Shown here piece after piece: positions 26,638 to 35,722 of a stretch of DNA of 64,000 nt; the stretch's first letter is position 1; each line of letters opens with the position of its first letter. Position numbers and translations under genes: made by a program. This DNA comes from Spongiihabitans sp963422685. Lineage in GTDB: Bacteria > Pseudomonadota > Gammaproteobacteria > Arenicellales > Poriferihabitantaceae. The notes beneath the pieces are model-generated. The model had not been told where the DNA came from. It ran no database searches and saw only the letters and a program-made list of their open reading frames with translations. The stretch covers positions 1,488,001-1,552,000 of the forward strand of contig OY730442.1 in assembly GCA_963422685.1 (NCBI GenBank), written 5' to 3'.

Positions 26638-26830
26638 CACAAAAAAACCACGTGGCCAACAAACACCACCATAGCTCCTACGAGCGTCAGGGTCTTACTC
26701 AAGTTCGTCGTTATCCAGTCCATCGATATTCCCATGGCAAGCAGGCCCGCACCCAAGAAAATGACGTGTACAGAGAGAGATAAAGAAACTTGCTATAACT
26801 CCGGCAATGGCCTCGCTAATTCCTTAAGTT
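26638..26830 (-). pseudogene. Remnant of a small membrane protein
   Basis: The minus strand encodes two hydrophobic stretches ending in a stop near 26638: IFLGAGLLAMGISMDWITTN and LVGAMVVFVGHVVFLCG. A further hydrophobic piece (EAIAGVIASFFISLCT) lies in another frame just upstream. It looks like a small phage membrane protein with a frameshift. No ribosome site was found and a function cannot be assigned. Confidence 0.35.
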
Positions 26831-26950
26831 TCATAAACCAGATTCCATTAAGTATAGTGATACAGCTGCCAGTGAGATGGGAAAATGAGACTCCCTAGCG
26901 GCTGGTTAGTTGGGTAAATGCGAATCTTATCAAACGGTGGTTTGACGATA

Positions 26951-27204
26951 CTACTGTCCATTTCTAATTTCATCCCAGTTTTTGGGTGAACTCCACCCTT
27001 TCCGCTTGGCTGTACGACTCCGTACCCACCCCAGGTTCCTTAACTCTTGGGTGACTATTCTTTCTTGTGACACGTTGTTTGCCTCATACCCTGTCACATC
27101 CATGATATACCCCAACCCTAGCCGCTGTCCGCCATCCAGTTTCTCTAGTAGGGCTTCCTGACAAGATTCGTTACGCGCTGCAAAGCCTTTGACGTGGTCA
27201 AGTT
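26951..27204 (-). pseudogene. VapE/primase-like phage protein, C-terminal fragment
   Basis: About 84 codons open on the minus strand from the IS edge to a TAG at 26951: LLEKLDGGQRLGLGYIMDV, SQERIVTQELRNLGWVRSRT and KRKGWSSPKNW. The TxxLxxLGWxxxR pattern resembles the C-terminal winged-helix end of virulence-associated-E / phage primase-helicase proteins. It ends exactly where the IS3-like element begins, and the matching N-terminal piece lies on the other side of the element. Confidence 0.5.
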
Positions 27205-27207
27205 TTT

Positions 27208-27228
27208 AGAACAACCCAGTTAAGAGGT
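27208..27228 (+). repeat. Left terminal inverted repeat of the IS3-like element
   Basis: AGAACAACCCAGTTAAGAGGT. Its reverse complement matches the right end at 28279-28299 in 15 of 21 positions, including the block CTCTTAACT. It overlaps the stop codon of the transposase frame, as is common in IS3 elements. Confidence 0.7.
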
Positions 27229-27876
27229 TTTTTGTAATTCAAGTCGTTGTGTTTGCATCTCCATTTCAGACTGATTGGGCGACTTATTGCCTAAGTATGA
27301 ATGCAGCCTACGGCTGTTGTACCACATCGTCATGTACTGCAGCACGTCTTGTTGGGCTTCGTAGCGCGTTTGGTAATTGCGCCACTGTACTCGCTCTTGT
27401 TTTAAACTGCCAAAGAAGCGCTCGGCCACACTGTTGTCCCAACAATTTCCCTTAGGACTCATGCTGCCAACGAAGTGGTAAGCCTTGTTCGCGTATTGAG
27501 AACCCCGGTCAGAATGGACGATGAGCCCCGCATCAGGACGACGCTGCCAGATTGCCATCTTTAATGCGTCACAAACCAACTGCGCCGTCATTCCAGCACT
27601 CATACTCCAACCAACAACACGCCTTGGGTAGAGGTCAATCACTGTGGCCAGGTAAAGCCAGCCTTGTTGTGTCCAGAGGTAAGTCATATCCTGAACATCG
27701 GCCTGATTTAGGCCCTTAGGGGCAAAATCACGGTTCAATATATTGTCAAACAAAGGCTGGGTATGGTTACTGTTTGCCGTGACTTTGAACTGCTTGCGGC
27801 TTTTGACTTGTACGCCCGCTTCTTGCATCAATTTCCTGGCCTTATTGCGGCTAACGGGGGAACTCATCGCATTCAA
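27220..27876 (-). pseudogene. IS3-family transposase orfB (broken)
   Basis: A 218-codon open segment covering the catalytic integrase core. It has the TYLWTQQGWLYLATVIDLYPRRVVGWS stretch with the first Asp, the second in LIVHSDRGSQYAN, and the Glu in SVAERFFGSLKQE, followed by the YNSRRLHSYLGNKSP end. The N-terminal part is separated by stops around 27880, and the linker to orfA is out of frame. Confidence 0.85.
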
Positions 27877-27972
27877 GGCCTAAGTATTATCGGAAGCTTT
27901 GGCAATGCCTTTGACGGCTTCAATCAGCTCTAAGTGGTCAGGTCTTCTTGTGCTGGGTGATAAACGCGTATT

Positions 27973-28250
27973 TCACGTCGTTTCTCTGGCAAAGAAGACC
28001 ATCGCTTTTTTTAGCACTTCTTTCTCCAGTTTCAAGCGCTTATTCTCTTCCTTCTGCTGCGGGGTCAGCTTACCCTGACCCCGAAAGGCTTGGCCTAAGT
28101 CGTCGGCTTGGTGTTCTTGTATCCAGCAGGTAATCAAATCAGGGTTGATTTGAAGACTGCGTGCCGCCTCGGCTCGGGTGTACTTTTGGTACAGCACCAA
28201 GCTAATGGCATCCAGCTTAAATTCTCTTTCAGGTACTTCTTTGTTGTAAT
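27973..28250 (-). pseudogene. IS3-family transposase orfA (broken start)
   Basis: A helix-turn-helix and leucine-zipper protein typical of IS3 orfA: FKLDAISLVLYQKYTRAEAARSL, LITCWIQEH and LTPQQKEENKRLKLEKEVLKKA. The expected ATG near 28245 is out of frame with the rest by one base, so normal translation is lost. A shorter start at 28200 is open. Confidence 0.75.
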
Positions 28251-28278
28251 CATTTCAATTGCTCCAGGTTTGAGTATT

Positions 28279-28299
28279 ATCTCTTAACTAGACCGCTCT
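28279..28299 (+). repeat. Right terminal inverted repeat of the IS3-like element
   Basis: ATCTCTTAACTAGACCGCTCT lies upstream of the orfA start on the minus strand. It pairs with the left repeat at 27208-27228. Confidence 0.7.
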
Positions 28300-28302
28300 A
28301 AT

Positions 28303-28566
28303 ACATTGGAACCATGTCGCTTTGGCTCGCTCCATAGCCGGTTCCTTAAGCTCGTATGGCGGTGATGCAGTAGCACCTGCCTGTCCTGCTTTAATTCTTC
28401 GATAGCCCATGCTTCAGGATGAACTTACACAGCTTGTCATAGGTGTCCTTAGCCCATTCGCTAAAGCCTTTACGCACCGCCACCGGGACTAACCGCCGGT
28501 TACCGGTCGGGTCGTTTGGTAATGGGTAGGAAGAATCAGCAGTAATGATAAAGGCGCAGTCTATAA
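28303..28566 (-). pseudogene. VapE/primase-like phage protein, upstream fragment
   Basis: The minus strand reads AFIITADSSYPLPNDPTGNRR, then LVPVAV, then GFSEWAKDTYDKLCKFILKH before a stop. The sequence continues in another frame as YELKEPAMERAKATWFQC up to the IS edge. The DPTGNRRxxPV signature is characteristic of VapE-type P-loop ATPases of phages and islands. The fragment abuts the end of xdhC, which marks the right boundary of the phage-derived DNA. Confidence 0.6.
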
Positions 28567-29415
28567 CGTTATTAACCTGGGTCTATTAACCCGGGTTTCA
28601 GCAGCGGTGCCATGCTGTGCGCCTTGTAGCGATTGCGACTCACTTTGCCAGAGCGCGATTAACTGCCCGGCAATGGAAACCGCAATCTCCATCGGTCTTT
28701 TCCCGGTCACTTGTGCCAGCCCTATGGGCGAGGTCAGCCGGGCTATTTCCGGTTTGCTGAATTGTTTCCTGGCGAGACGGTTTCTGAATTTTGCAGCCTT
28801 GGATTCTGAGCCGATAAGTCCGCAGAAACGGACATCGTCCCGGGACAGGATCGCCTCCACAAGCTGCATGTCCAGTACATGGCTGTGGGTCATCACCAGG
28901 TAATAAGCATTGCCCGGGCATGCTTCCACGGCAATTTCCGGGCTTCGCATTTTGATTATCTCAATGTCGGCCCCGGAGTTTTCGCGCTGACCGGCCTCAA
29001 TAAATTCATCTCTTGAGTCGAGCCATGTAATCCGGCAATCCAGCCCGCACAGAATGCGCACCAGCGCCTGGCCCACATGACCGGCGCCGAACAGCACGAC
29101 ATCACATGCCTGCGCTGGAATATATTCGAATAACAGTTCCACTTTTCCGCCGCAGCATTGGGCCAGGTCTTTGCCCAGGGTAACTGTGTTGCGGACGACT
29201 GCCGGTTGCCGGCTGGATAACATGGCCCGCGCCTGATGAATTGCCTGGAATTCAAGGTTACCGCCGCCAATGGTGTCGTAGACGTTCGTTTTCTCGACCA
29301 CCATCTTGGTTTCAGCGTCTCTGGGAGATGATCCCTGTACGGATAAAATCGTCACGATGACAAAGCTTTTATCCTGTCTGGACAATTCTGTAATGGCTTC
29401 GATCCAGTTTTTCAT
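28561..29415 (-). CDS. xdhC: Xanthine dehydrogenase accessory protein XdhC
   Basis: A 284-residue chaperone that binds and helps sulfurate the molybdenum cofactor before its insertion into xanthine dehydrogenase. Family marks are FVIVTILSVQGSSPRDAETKMVV, DTIGGGNLEFQAI, TVTLGKDLAQCCGGKVELLFEYI, the Rossmann segment VVLFGAGHVGQALVRILCGL, MTHSHVLDMQLVEAIL and GLIGSESKAAKFRNRL. It overlaps the xdhB stop by one base. Its extreme C-terminus abuts phage-derived DNA, so the last few residues may have been replaced. Confidence 0.94.
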   Translation of the reverse strand: MKNWIEAITELSRQDKSFVIVTILSVQGSSPRDAETKMVVEKTNVYDTIGGGNLEFQAIHQARAMLSSRQPAVVRNTVTLGKDLAQCCGGKVELLFEYIPAQACDVVLFGAGHVGQALVRILCGLDCRITWLDSRDEFIEAGQRENSGADIEIIKMRSPEIAVEACPGNAYYLVMTHSHVLDMQLVEAILSRDDVRFCGLIGSESKAAKFRNRLARKQFSKPEIARLTSPIGLAQVTGKRPMEIAVSIAGQLIALWQSESQSLQGAQHGTAAETRVNRPRLITL

Positions 29416-31727
29416 CAGGTCGATGGATTTTTTAATGCAGTCACGGCGCGCAGGATTTCCTCCGGCGTTGCCGGCGCATTCAGTTTCGGAAATACGGCAT
29501 GATCAGCCACCGCTGCAATGGCGTCACGAATGGCGCACCAGGTGGATATGGCCAGCATTAACGGTGGCTCGCCCACGGCCTTGGAGCGAAAGATGGTGTC
29601 TGACTCGTTGCGGGTGTTGTCCAGAATGCGCACATTAAATATTTCAGGTACATCGTTAATCGCGGGAATTTTGTAGGTGGCCGGGCTGTCGCTGAGTAAT
29701 TTTCCGGCATCGTTCCACTTCAATTCCTCGCAGGTCAACCACCCCACCCCCTGGATAAATCCGCCTTCAATCTGGCCAAGGTCAATGGCCGGATTGATGG
29801 AGTTTCCAACATCGTGAATAATATCGACGCGATCAAGTTTGTATTCCCCGGTCAGGGTGTCTATCGAAACCTCGGAAACGGCCGCTCCATTTGCATAATA
29901 ATAAAACGGCTGACCGGAAGCGGTTTCACGGTGATAATACACTTTGGGGGTTTTATAAAACCCGGTGGCCGAAAGCGAAACCCGCGCTAACCACGCTTGT
30001 TTTGCCACTTGTGCGAATGACAATACCGTATCCTTGACCCGCACCCGATCATTTTTAAACGCGATTTCATCCCCGGTGACAGCGTGCTCGGCGGATAAAA
30101 AATCTGTCAATCGCTGCTTGATGGTTTGCGCTGCGTTTAACGCCGCCATGCCATTGATATCCGTGCCCGAAGACGCCGCTGTGGGCGAGGTATTGGGGAC
30201 TTTATCGGTGCGGGTTGCGGAAACAACGATGCGTTGCGGATTGACCTGAAACACCTGTGCCACTATCTGCGCTATTTTGGTCATCAATCCCTGGCCCATT
30301 TCGGTGCCGCCGTGATTGACATGAATGCTGCCGTCGGTATAAACATGAATCAGCGCACCGGCCTGATTTAAATGGGAAACGGTAAACGATATGCCGAATT
30401 TTACCGGGGTCAGCGCCAGCCCTTTTTTAATAACCGGGCTTTGCTGGTTAAAGGCTTTTATGTTCTCCCGGCGTTTCCAGTATGCGGATTCTTCTTCCAG
30501 TTGCGCCACAATTTCCGGGATATTGAAGGCTTCTATTTCCTGGTGGTAGGGCGTGATGTTTCTATCCGTGGTGTTATAAAAATTCAGCTTTCGGATATGC
30601 AGCGGATCTTTATTCAAACGAAACGCGATTTCATCAATCACGGTTTCCATGGCGATCATTCCCTGGGGGCCGCCGAATCCGCGAAATGCGGTATTGGACA
30701 CCGTATGGGTTTTGCAGCGCAGACCGGCAATATGTACGGCGGGCAAATAATAGGCGTTGTCGCAGTGGAACATTGCCCGGTCAACGATGGCATCGGACAG
30801 ATCCGGGGAATAGCCGCATTGTCCGGCCAACCGGTATTTCAGCCCCAGAATCATTCCCTGCTGGTCGAATCCCACCTCGTATTGATTGAAGAAGCCATGT
30901 CGTTTGCCGGTCATTACCATGTCGTCCCGGCGGGAAAGCCGGCAACTAATCGCAACACCGGTTCTGGCGGCAAAGATGGCCGCAAGGCATGACCAGGCTG
31001 CGGCCTGGGTTTCCTTGCCGCCAAATCCACCGCCCATTCGACGAGTGATCACATCCACTTTATTCATTGGAATATCGAGAACCCGGGCCACCAGTTTTTG
31101 CGTTTCCGTGGGGTTTTGAGTTGACGTATAAACCGTCATGCCGCCGTCTTCGCCCGGAATAACCATGGACGCCTGGCCTTCAAGATAAAGGTGTTCCTGA
31201 CCACCCACGGCAAAACATGCGTTGATACGATATGCGGCGTTTTCCAAAGCCCGGGTTGCATCGCCGCGTGCCATTTCGTGGGGCGGGCGGACATAAAACC
31301 TGGCCTCAATCGCCTGGTCAAGGTCAAGCACGGGCGGCCGGGATTGATATTCGATTTGTGCCAGGGTCACCGCCTTTCTGCCCAGAGTGTGACTGGTGGC
31401 GACCACCGCAAACAATGGTTGACCAAGGTATTCGATGGTGCCATCAGCGCCATGCACCAGTAATGGATCCCCTGGAAACACCGGCCCAATGTCCGCTGCA
31501 CCGGGAATATCATCGGCGGTGATGACATCAATCACCCCGGGCGCGGTTTTTACCCGTGCAAGATCCATGTTTTTGACCTTGCCGTGGGCGATTTCACTGC
31601 CACCGATGCAGGCATAATACTGGCTGGCCAACGGCGTTTGGTCGTCCACATAGATCGCCTCTCCACTCACGTGTTTGTGCGCACTGTCGTGGGCTATTGC
31701 GCGGCCAATGGTATGGGTGCTAGACAT
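29415..31727 (-). CDS. xdhB: Xanthine dehydrogenase, molybdopterin subunit
   Basis: A 770-residue molybdenum subunit that hydroxylates hypoxanthine and xanthine to urate. Motifs: HVSGEAIYVDD, LGQPLFAVVA, GGQEHLYLEGQ, RRMGGGFGGKETQ (cofactor site), TAFRGFGGPQGM with the substrate-site Arg, TEMGQGLMTKIAQ and SKAVGEPPLMLAIS with the catalytic Glu of GEPP. The frame is open upstream to 31838, but the ATG at 31727 overlaps the xdhA stop and matches the family start. Middle gene of xdhABC. Confidence 0.97.
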   Translation of the reverse strand: MSSTHTIGRAIAHDSAHKHVSGEAIYVDDQTPLASQYYACIGGSEIAHGKVKNMDLARVKTAPGVIDVITADDIPGAADIGPVFPGDPLLVHGADGTIEYLGQPLFAVVATSHTLGRKAVTLAQIEYQSRPPVLDLDQAIEARFYVRPPHEMARGDATRALENAAYRINACFAVGGQEHLYLEGQASMVIPGEDGGMTVYTSTQNPTETQKLVARVLDIPMNKVDVITRRMGGGFGGKETQAAAWSCLAAIFAARTGVAISCRLSRRDDMVMTGKRHGFFNQYEVGFDQQGMILGLKYRLAGQCGYSPDLSDAIVDRAMFHCDNAYYLPAVHIAGLRCKTHTVSNTAFRGFGGPQGMIAMETVIDEIAFRLNKDPLHIRKLNFYNTTDRNITPYHQEIEAFNIPEIVAQLEEESAYWKRRENIKAFNQQSPVIKKGLALTPVKFGISFTVSHLNQAGALIHVYTDGSIHVNHGGTEMGQGLMTKIAQIVAQVFQVNPQRIVVSATRTDKVPNTSPTAASSGTDINGMAALNAAQTIKQRLTDFLSAEHAVTGDEIAFKNDRVRVKDTVLSFAQVAKQAWLARVSLSATGFYKTPKVYYHRETASGQPFYYYANGAAVSEVSIDTLTGEYKLDRVDIIHDVGNSINPAIDLGQIEGGFIQGVGWLTCEELKWNDAGKLLSDSPATYKIPAINDVPEIFNVRILDNTRNESDTIFRSKAVGEPPLMLAISTWCAIRDAIAAVADHAVFPKLNAPATPEEILRAVTALKNPST

Positions 31728-33177
31728 GATTTGCCACTGTGGTCGGGATTTGTGCACCGGCCAGTTCCAATTGCAATCGGGCCAACAGGTTTTGCGCCAC
31801 CCGCATACGGTATGCTGCGCTGGCGCGCACGTCGTCAATGGGTTGAAAATCCTGCGTCAGCGCGTGTTGTGCGGCGGCGATTGAGTCTGGATCAAGCGGT
31901 TTCCCAAGCAGCGCCTGCTCGCACGCCATGGCGCGTTTGGGTATGGCCGCCATGCCGCCGCAGGCGATGCGGATTGATTTGACCATGCGGTTTTCCAACT
32001 GCACATTGAATGCCATGCACACGGCAGAAATATCGTCATCAAGGCGTTTACTTATTTTATACACTTTGCATTGGTGTTCCGCATCCGCCCTGGGGATGGA
32101 AATGGCGCGTATAAACTCGTTTTTTTTCAGCGCAGTTTGTCGATAACCGACAAAAAAATCATCCATATCGACGGTTCGTCGTGTATCGGCACTTTGTAAA
32201 TCAAGCCTGGCATTCAATACCAGAAGGACCGGCGGCAAATCGCCAATCGGTGAGGCATTGGCAATATTGCCGCCCAGCGTGCCCAGATTTCTGATTTGCC
32301 TGGAACCGAACCGCAGCAGCAGCCGGGAAAGGTCGGGATAATCATCCTTTATCATCCGGTGGAAATCAGACAGCGTTACCGCCGCGCCTATCCGGTAGTG
32401 CTGTCGGGTGATATGGATTTCCTGCAGCGCTGAAACATGGCCCAGATATATTATTTGCTGCATTGATTGCAGTTGCTGCGTTACTTCCAGCGCCAAATCC
32501 GTCCCGCCCGCCAGCAATCGTGCCCCAGGCAGGCGATTGATCAAATCACCGAGTGCCTCGCAGGTTTCCGGTAGATGGAAATTTTCCGTCCCGGTTGTTG
32601 CTGCCCTGGCTTTGGCGAATGGTGCAATCTGCGCCAACTGCTGGTTTGTGTCCGCGGCCCGCTGGTTGAACTGGTCGCCTTGAACGGAAGCGCTGGATTC
32701 CATTGCGGCGTCGATGATGGATTTGTAGCCGGTGCAGCGGCACAGGTTTCCGCCCAGATATTCCTGCGTCGCGGTTTTCCTTTCACCCGGGGATGATCGC
32801 CGGTTGAGGTTTTTATATAATGCGAACATGGACATGACGAAACCCGGCGTACAAAACCCGCATTGGGCACCGTGGTAATCCACCATGGCCTGCTGCACCG
32901 GATGCAGCGTTTGCTGGTTTTTTAAATGTTCGACAGTGATGAGCTGTCTGCCGTGCAAAGCGCCGAGAAAGGTGATGCAGCTATTACAGTTTTGATACTT
33001 CAGGCCGTCCATACCCGGTTCGGCCAGTACCACGGTGCACGCACCGCAATCGCCGGATGCACAGCCTTCCTTGGTTCCGCACAGCCTGCGCTGGTCGCGA
33101 AGATATTCCAGAACGGTTAAATCTGCCGGCGCCTGTTCAATACCAACGACTTCATTATTTAATAAAAACTCTATCAC
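31720..33177 (-). CDS. xdhA: Xanthine dehydrogenase, FAD and 2Fe-2S subunit
   Basis: The N-terminal ferredoxin-like domain carries the first cluster (RLCGTKEGCASGDCGACTVVL). The second cluster domain is QCGFCTPGFVMSM...GGNLCRCTGYKSI. The FAD domain follows from about residue 190 (RLLAGGTDLALE, IGAAVTLSDF, RNLGTLGGNIANASPIGDLPPVLL). It passes electrons from the molybdenum subunit to NAD+. The frame is open to a TTG at 33210, but the GTG at 33177 (VIEFLLNNE) fits the family N-terminus better. It also leaves room for the RutR-type operator at 33214-33229. It starts the xdhABC operon. Confidence 0.95.
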   Translation of the reverse strand: MIEFLLNNEVVGIEQAPADLTVLEYLRDQRRLCGTKEGCASGDCGACTVVLAEPGMDGLKYQNCNSCITFLGALHGRQLITVEHLKNQQTLHPVQQAMVDYHGAQCGFCTPGFVMSMFALYKNLNRRSSPGERKTATQEYLGGNLCRCTGYKSIIDAAMESSASVQGDQFNQRAADTNQQLAQIAPFAKARAATTGTENFHLPETCEALGDLINRLPGARLLAGGTDLALEVTQQLQSMQQIIYLGHVSALQEIHITRQHYRIGAAVTLSDFHRMIKDDYPDLSRLLLRFGSRQIRNLGTLGGNIANASPIGDLPPVLLVLNARLDLQSADTRRTVDMDDFFVGYRQTALKKNEFIRAISIPRADAEHQCKVYKISKRLDDDISAVCMAFNVQLENRMVKSIRIACGGMAAIPKRAMACEQALLGKPLDPDSIAAAQHALTQDFQPIDDVRASAAYRMRVAQNLLARLQLELAGAQIPTTVANHV

Positions 33178-33213
33178 CCGCCGACCCGATTCCCACCAGT
33201 TGAATTGCAAAAG

Positions 33214-33229
33214 CTGACTATTTGGTCAA
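33214..33229. promoter_or_regulatory. RutR-type operator before xdhA
   Basis: CTGACTATTTGGTCAA has a perfect right half-site (GGTCAA) and a left half with two changes from TTGACC. Its position, 37 bases before the preferred xdhA start, suits a repressor overlapping the promoter. Compare the sites at 24517 and 35632. Confidence 0.6.
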
Positions 33230-33332
33230 CATTTTAGCAATACCCGTGACAGTTGTAAATCAATGTTATCGCATCGCACCAGCGGCGCCGGGCGAGGCGT
33301 GCAGTGGAGTTGGTGCCGGAGTAAAGTGGTTT

Positions 33333-34025
33333 CTACTCAGACCGGTAAGTCTTCGGCCAGGCCGTTTTCTGGTAGACGCAAAACCACCCTTCCGGCGCGG
33401 AATTCGCATAATAGCGGCCGAATTCCCGGGATAAACAGCGGATTTTCTTATGATCCTGCATTTGCTTGAACACCTGTTCAAAGCCCCGGCCTTGCCATAA
33501 ATCCCGGTGCACGGTGCAGGCCAAAATGCCATCCGGTTTTAGTATGCGAAAAATTTCAGCCAGTGGCTGCGCCCCCACATGGCCGTGGGTGAATGTGCCG
33601 GAAGATATAACTCCGTCAAAAGCATCGTCGTCATAATCCAGAGGGTGGTTTATATCGGCTGTCTTTAAACCCGTATATATGCCACGCTCCGCTGCTACTT
33701 TCACCATTTCCGCGGATAAATCAATGCCATAGAGCTGGGTGTATCCACTGATAAACATTTGACTGGCGGTAAGTCCGGTGCCGCAACCCATATCGAGAAT
33801 TTTTGCGTCCTTGTTCACTAAAAACTGCTGCATGGCCCGGGCGATAAATTCTGGAGAAACGTAATTCAGATTGTGGGTCATTTGATGATCATAATCATCC
33901 GCCCACTTTGCATAGAACGCCTTCACGTTGTCCGGGTCTTTCAGGTTATACGCTTCGGTAACGAACCCGCTGGCACCGACCGCTTGTTCTGTGTTTTGTT
34001 TTTTTGGATTTTCGCAACGGGTCAT
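33333..34025 (-). CDS. Class I SAM-dependent methyltransferase
   Basis: A 230-residue Rossmann methyltransferase. Motif I is ILDMGCGTGLTASQM, motif II LYGIDLSAEMVKVA, and motif IV-like DDAFDGVISSGTFTHGHV precedes ILKPDGILACTVH. The N-terminal YAKWADDYDHQMTHNLNYVSPEFIA resembles the WBSCR27/Williams-Beuren-type group. The substrate is unknown. It lies between xdhA and the amidohydrolase inside the purine cluster, which may be coincidental. Confidence 0.85.
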   Translation of the reverse strand: MTRCENPKKQNTEQAVGASGFVTEAYNLKDPDNVKAFYAKWADDYDHQMTHNLNYVSPEFIARAMQQFLVNKDAKILDMGCGTGLTASQMFISGYTQLYGIDLSAEMVKVAAERGIYTGLKTADINHPLDYDDDAFDGVISSGTFTHGHVGAQPLAEIFRILKPDGILACTVHRDLWQGRGFEQVFKQMQDHKKIRCLSREFGRYYANSAPEGWFCVYQKTAWPKTYRSE

Positions 34026-34096
34026 ATTACATCAATCGCGCGTTATGTCGATGTTGGGCGGGCTGTAATTCAATTACAGCAAAGCCAAGGTTCATT

Positions 34097-35452
34097 TTAA
34101 AAAGCCATGGTCTGTTGCAGGACCTGGGCCAACTGGCCATGGCGGTGCTGTAATGATCGCAGATTTAATCCTGAAAGCTGTTTTTCCTGTACCGTCCAAT
34201 TGCCGCCCACCATGACATAGTCTGCCGAGTCTGCGCCACACAGCACCAGCGCCGCCAACGGATCCCCTGCGCCTGAAAATCTCGGTTCGTCCAGTTTGAA
34301 CAAGGCAAGGTCGGCCTGTTTGCCCAAGGCAATTGAACCGATGTCATCCCGGCCCAGGCAGGCTGCGGAGTCTCTGGTAGCCATGGACAATACCCGTTCA
34401 TGACTCACTCTGGCCGGCCCGTATTGCAGGCGTTGCAGCACCAGGGCCTGGCGCACTTCCTGCATCATATTGGAACAATCATTGGATGCGGAGCCATCCA
34501 CGCCGATGCCCACCGCACAGCCGTTTTCCTGCAGCGCCAAAACCCGGCACTGGCCCGAACCCAGCATCATGTTCGAGGTTGGGCAGTGGGTTATGCCTGC
34601 GCCGGCCTTGCCCAGTTTATGTATTTCCTCATCATCAAAGAAAATCCCGTGGGCCAGCCAGACGTCGGAGGCCAGCCAGTTCACGCTTTGCAAATAGTCA
34701 AGCGGCCGACAGTTGAATTTCTCCAGACAATAATCTGTTTCATCGCGGGTTTCCGCCAGATGCGTATGCAGCTTCACCTGGTGAATCCGCGCCAGCTCGG
34801 CAACATTAATCATTAATTCTTTGGAAACGCTGAAAGGCGAGCACGGTGCCAGGGCGATTTGCAGCATGCTGCCGGGGTTGGGGTCATGGTACTGGTCAAT
34901 GACTCTGGCGCAATCGCCCAGAATCTCATCTTCATTTTGAATGGTGCTTGCAGGCGGCAGCCCGCCGTTGTTTTTGCCAACGCTCATTGACCCTCTGGTA
35001 ACCACGGCGCGAATGCCGACTTCTTTGACCGCTTCGACCTGCGCGTCCATGGCATTGGCGGCCTTTTCGGTAAACAGATAATGATGATCGGCGCTGGTGG
35101 TGCAGCCGGACAACATCAATTCTGCCGTGGCCAGTTGGGTGGAAACATAAACCATTTCATCGGTCAGCCCGGCCCAGATGGGGTACAGGCTGTTCAGCCA
35201 GGGAAACAATTCTTTATTCAGGGCGCAGGGCAGCGCACGGGTCAGGGTCTGGTAGTAGTGGTGATGGGTGTTTATGAGTCCGGGAAGGACCACGTGCCGG
35301 GAGGCGTCAAAGATTGCATCCACCGGATTTGCCGGTTCTTTTCCGGTGGCCACCAATTCCGCTATGATCTGGCCGTCGATAACAATGCCGTTTTCCGCCC
35401 TGCCGGTGCCGTTGGTAAATATTGCCAAAGGTGATTTTATCCATGTTTTCAT
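34097..35452 (-). CDS. 8-oxoguanine deaminase-like amidohydrolase
   Basis: A 451-residue amidohydrolase of the TrzN/AtzB-SsnA group. Ligand motifs are GLINTHHHYYQTLTRA (HxH), TTSADHHYLF, KLHTHLAETRDETDYC, LAHGIFF and GVDGSASNDCSNMMQEVRQALVLQR. This matches bacterial 8-oxoguanine deaminases, which produce urate from the oxidised base. The neighbourhood (xanthine dehydrogenase, purine ABC transporter) supports that substrate. It is transcribed divergently from the ABC transporter across a RutR-type site. Confidence 0.85.
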   Translation of the reverse strand: MKTWIKSPLAIFTNGTGRAENGIVIDGQIIAELVATGKEPANPVDAIFDASRHVVLPGLINTHHHYYQTLTRALPCALNKELFPWLNSLYPIWAGLTDEMVYVSTQLATAELMLSGCTTSADHHYLFTEKAANAMDAQVEAVKEVGIRAVVTRGSMSVGKNNGGLPPASTIQNEDEILGDCARVIDQYHDPNPGSMLQIALAPCSPFSVSKELMINVAELARIHQVKLHTHLAETRDETDYCLEKFNCRPLDYLQSVNWLASDVWLAHGIFFDDEEIHKLGKAGAGITHCPTSNMMLGSGQCRVLALQENGCAVGIGVDGSASNDCSNMMQEVRQALVLQRLQYGPARVSHERVLSMATRDSAACLGRDDIGSIALGKQADLALFKLDEPRFSGAGDPLAALVLCGADSADYVMVGGNWTVQEKQLSGLNLRSLQHRHGQLAQVLQQTMAF

Positions 35453-35631
35453 AGCGCTCTCATGGTCTTTTCATGGCGTGGGCAGGCCGATGCCAACCAG
35501 GTAGTTTATGACAAACAATGCGCAAGTCATTGTTTTAAATGCAACGGAATTTCTAAAAAAGCCCTTCGCCTAATCAGGCGCGTAATAATGTTTGAAATTG
35601 CGCCAAATTATAGCCTAAAATGTGCCAATTT

Positions 35632-35647
35632 CTGACTGTTTGGTCAA
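35632..35647. promoter_or_regulatory. RutR-type operator in the deaminase/ABC-transporter divergon
   Basis: CTGACTGTTTGGTCAA is nearly identical to the site before xdhA (one difference). It shares the GGTCAA half with the guaD site. It lies 180 bases from the deaminase start and 75 bases before the ABC ATPase gene, so it could control both. Confidence 0.6.
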
Positions 35648-35722
35648 ATCCTGAAATACCATTTACTGCGGATTTATCAATCTTAATTTTCGATCAATTC
35701 GCGTCTGTTCAAACAATTGTTG

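Larger units (their letters stand above)
27205..28302 (-). mobile_element. Decayed IS3-family insertion sequence
   Basis: About 1.1 kb bounded by imperfect inverted repeats (27208-27228 and 28279-28299, 15 of 21 positions matching). It contains an orfA/orfB transposase pair on the minus strand, typical of IS3. Both frames are damaged, so it is not expected to move by itself. It splits a VapE-like gene of the prophage relic. I found no obvious target-site duplication. Confidence 0.8.

Noticed and set aside
26449..26640. A 63-codon basic minus-strand frame in the prophage relic
   Set aside because: It overlaps the terminase fragment on the other strand and shows no recognisable domain; it could be another phage scrap but cannot be supported.
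35560..35600. Hairpin CGCCTGATTAGGCG followed by T6 on the minus strand, upstream of the 8-oxoguanine deaminase gene
   Set aside because: The stem is only 5 bp and is separated from the T run by six bases, so it does not qualify as a terminator or attenuator.
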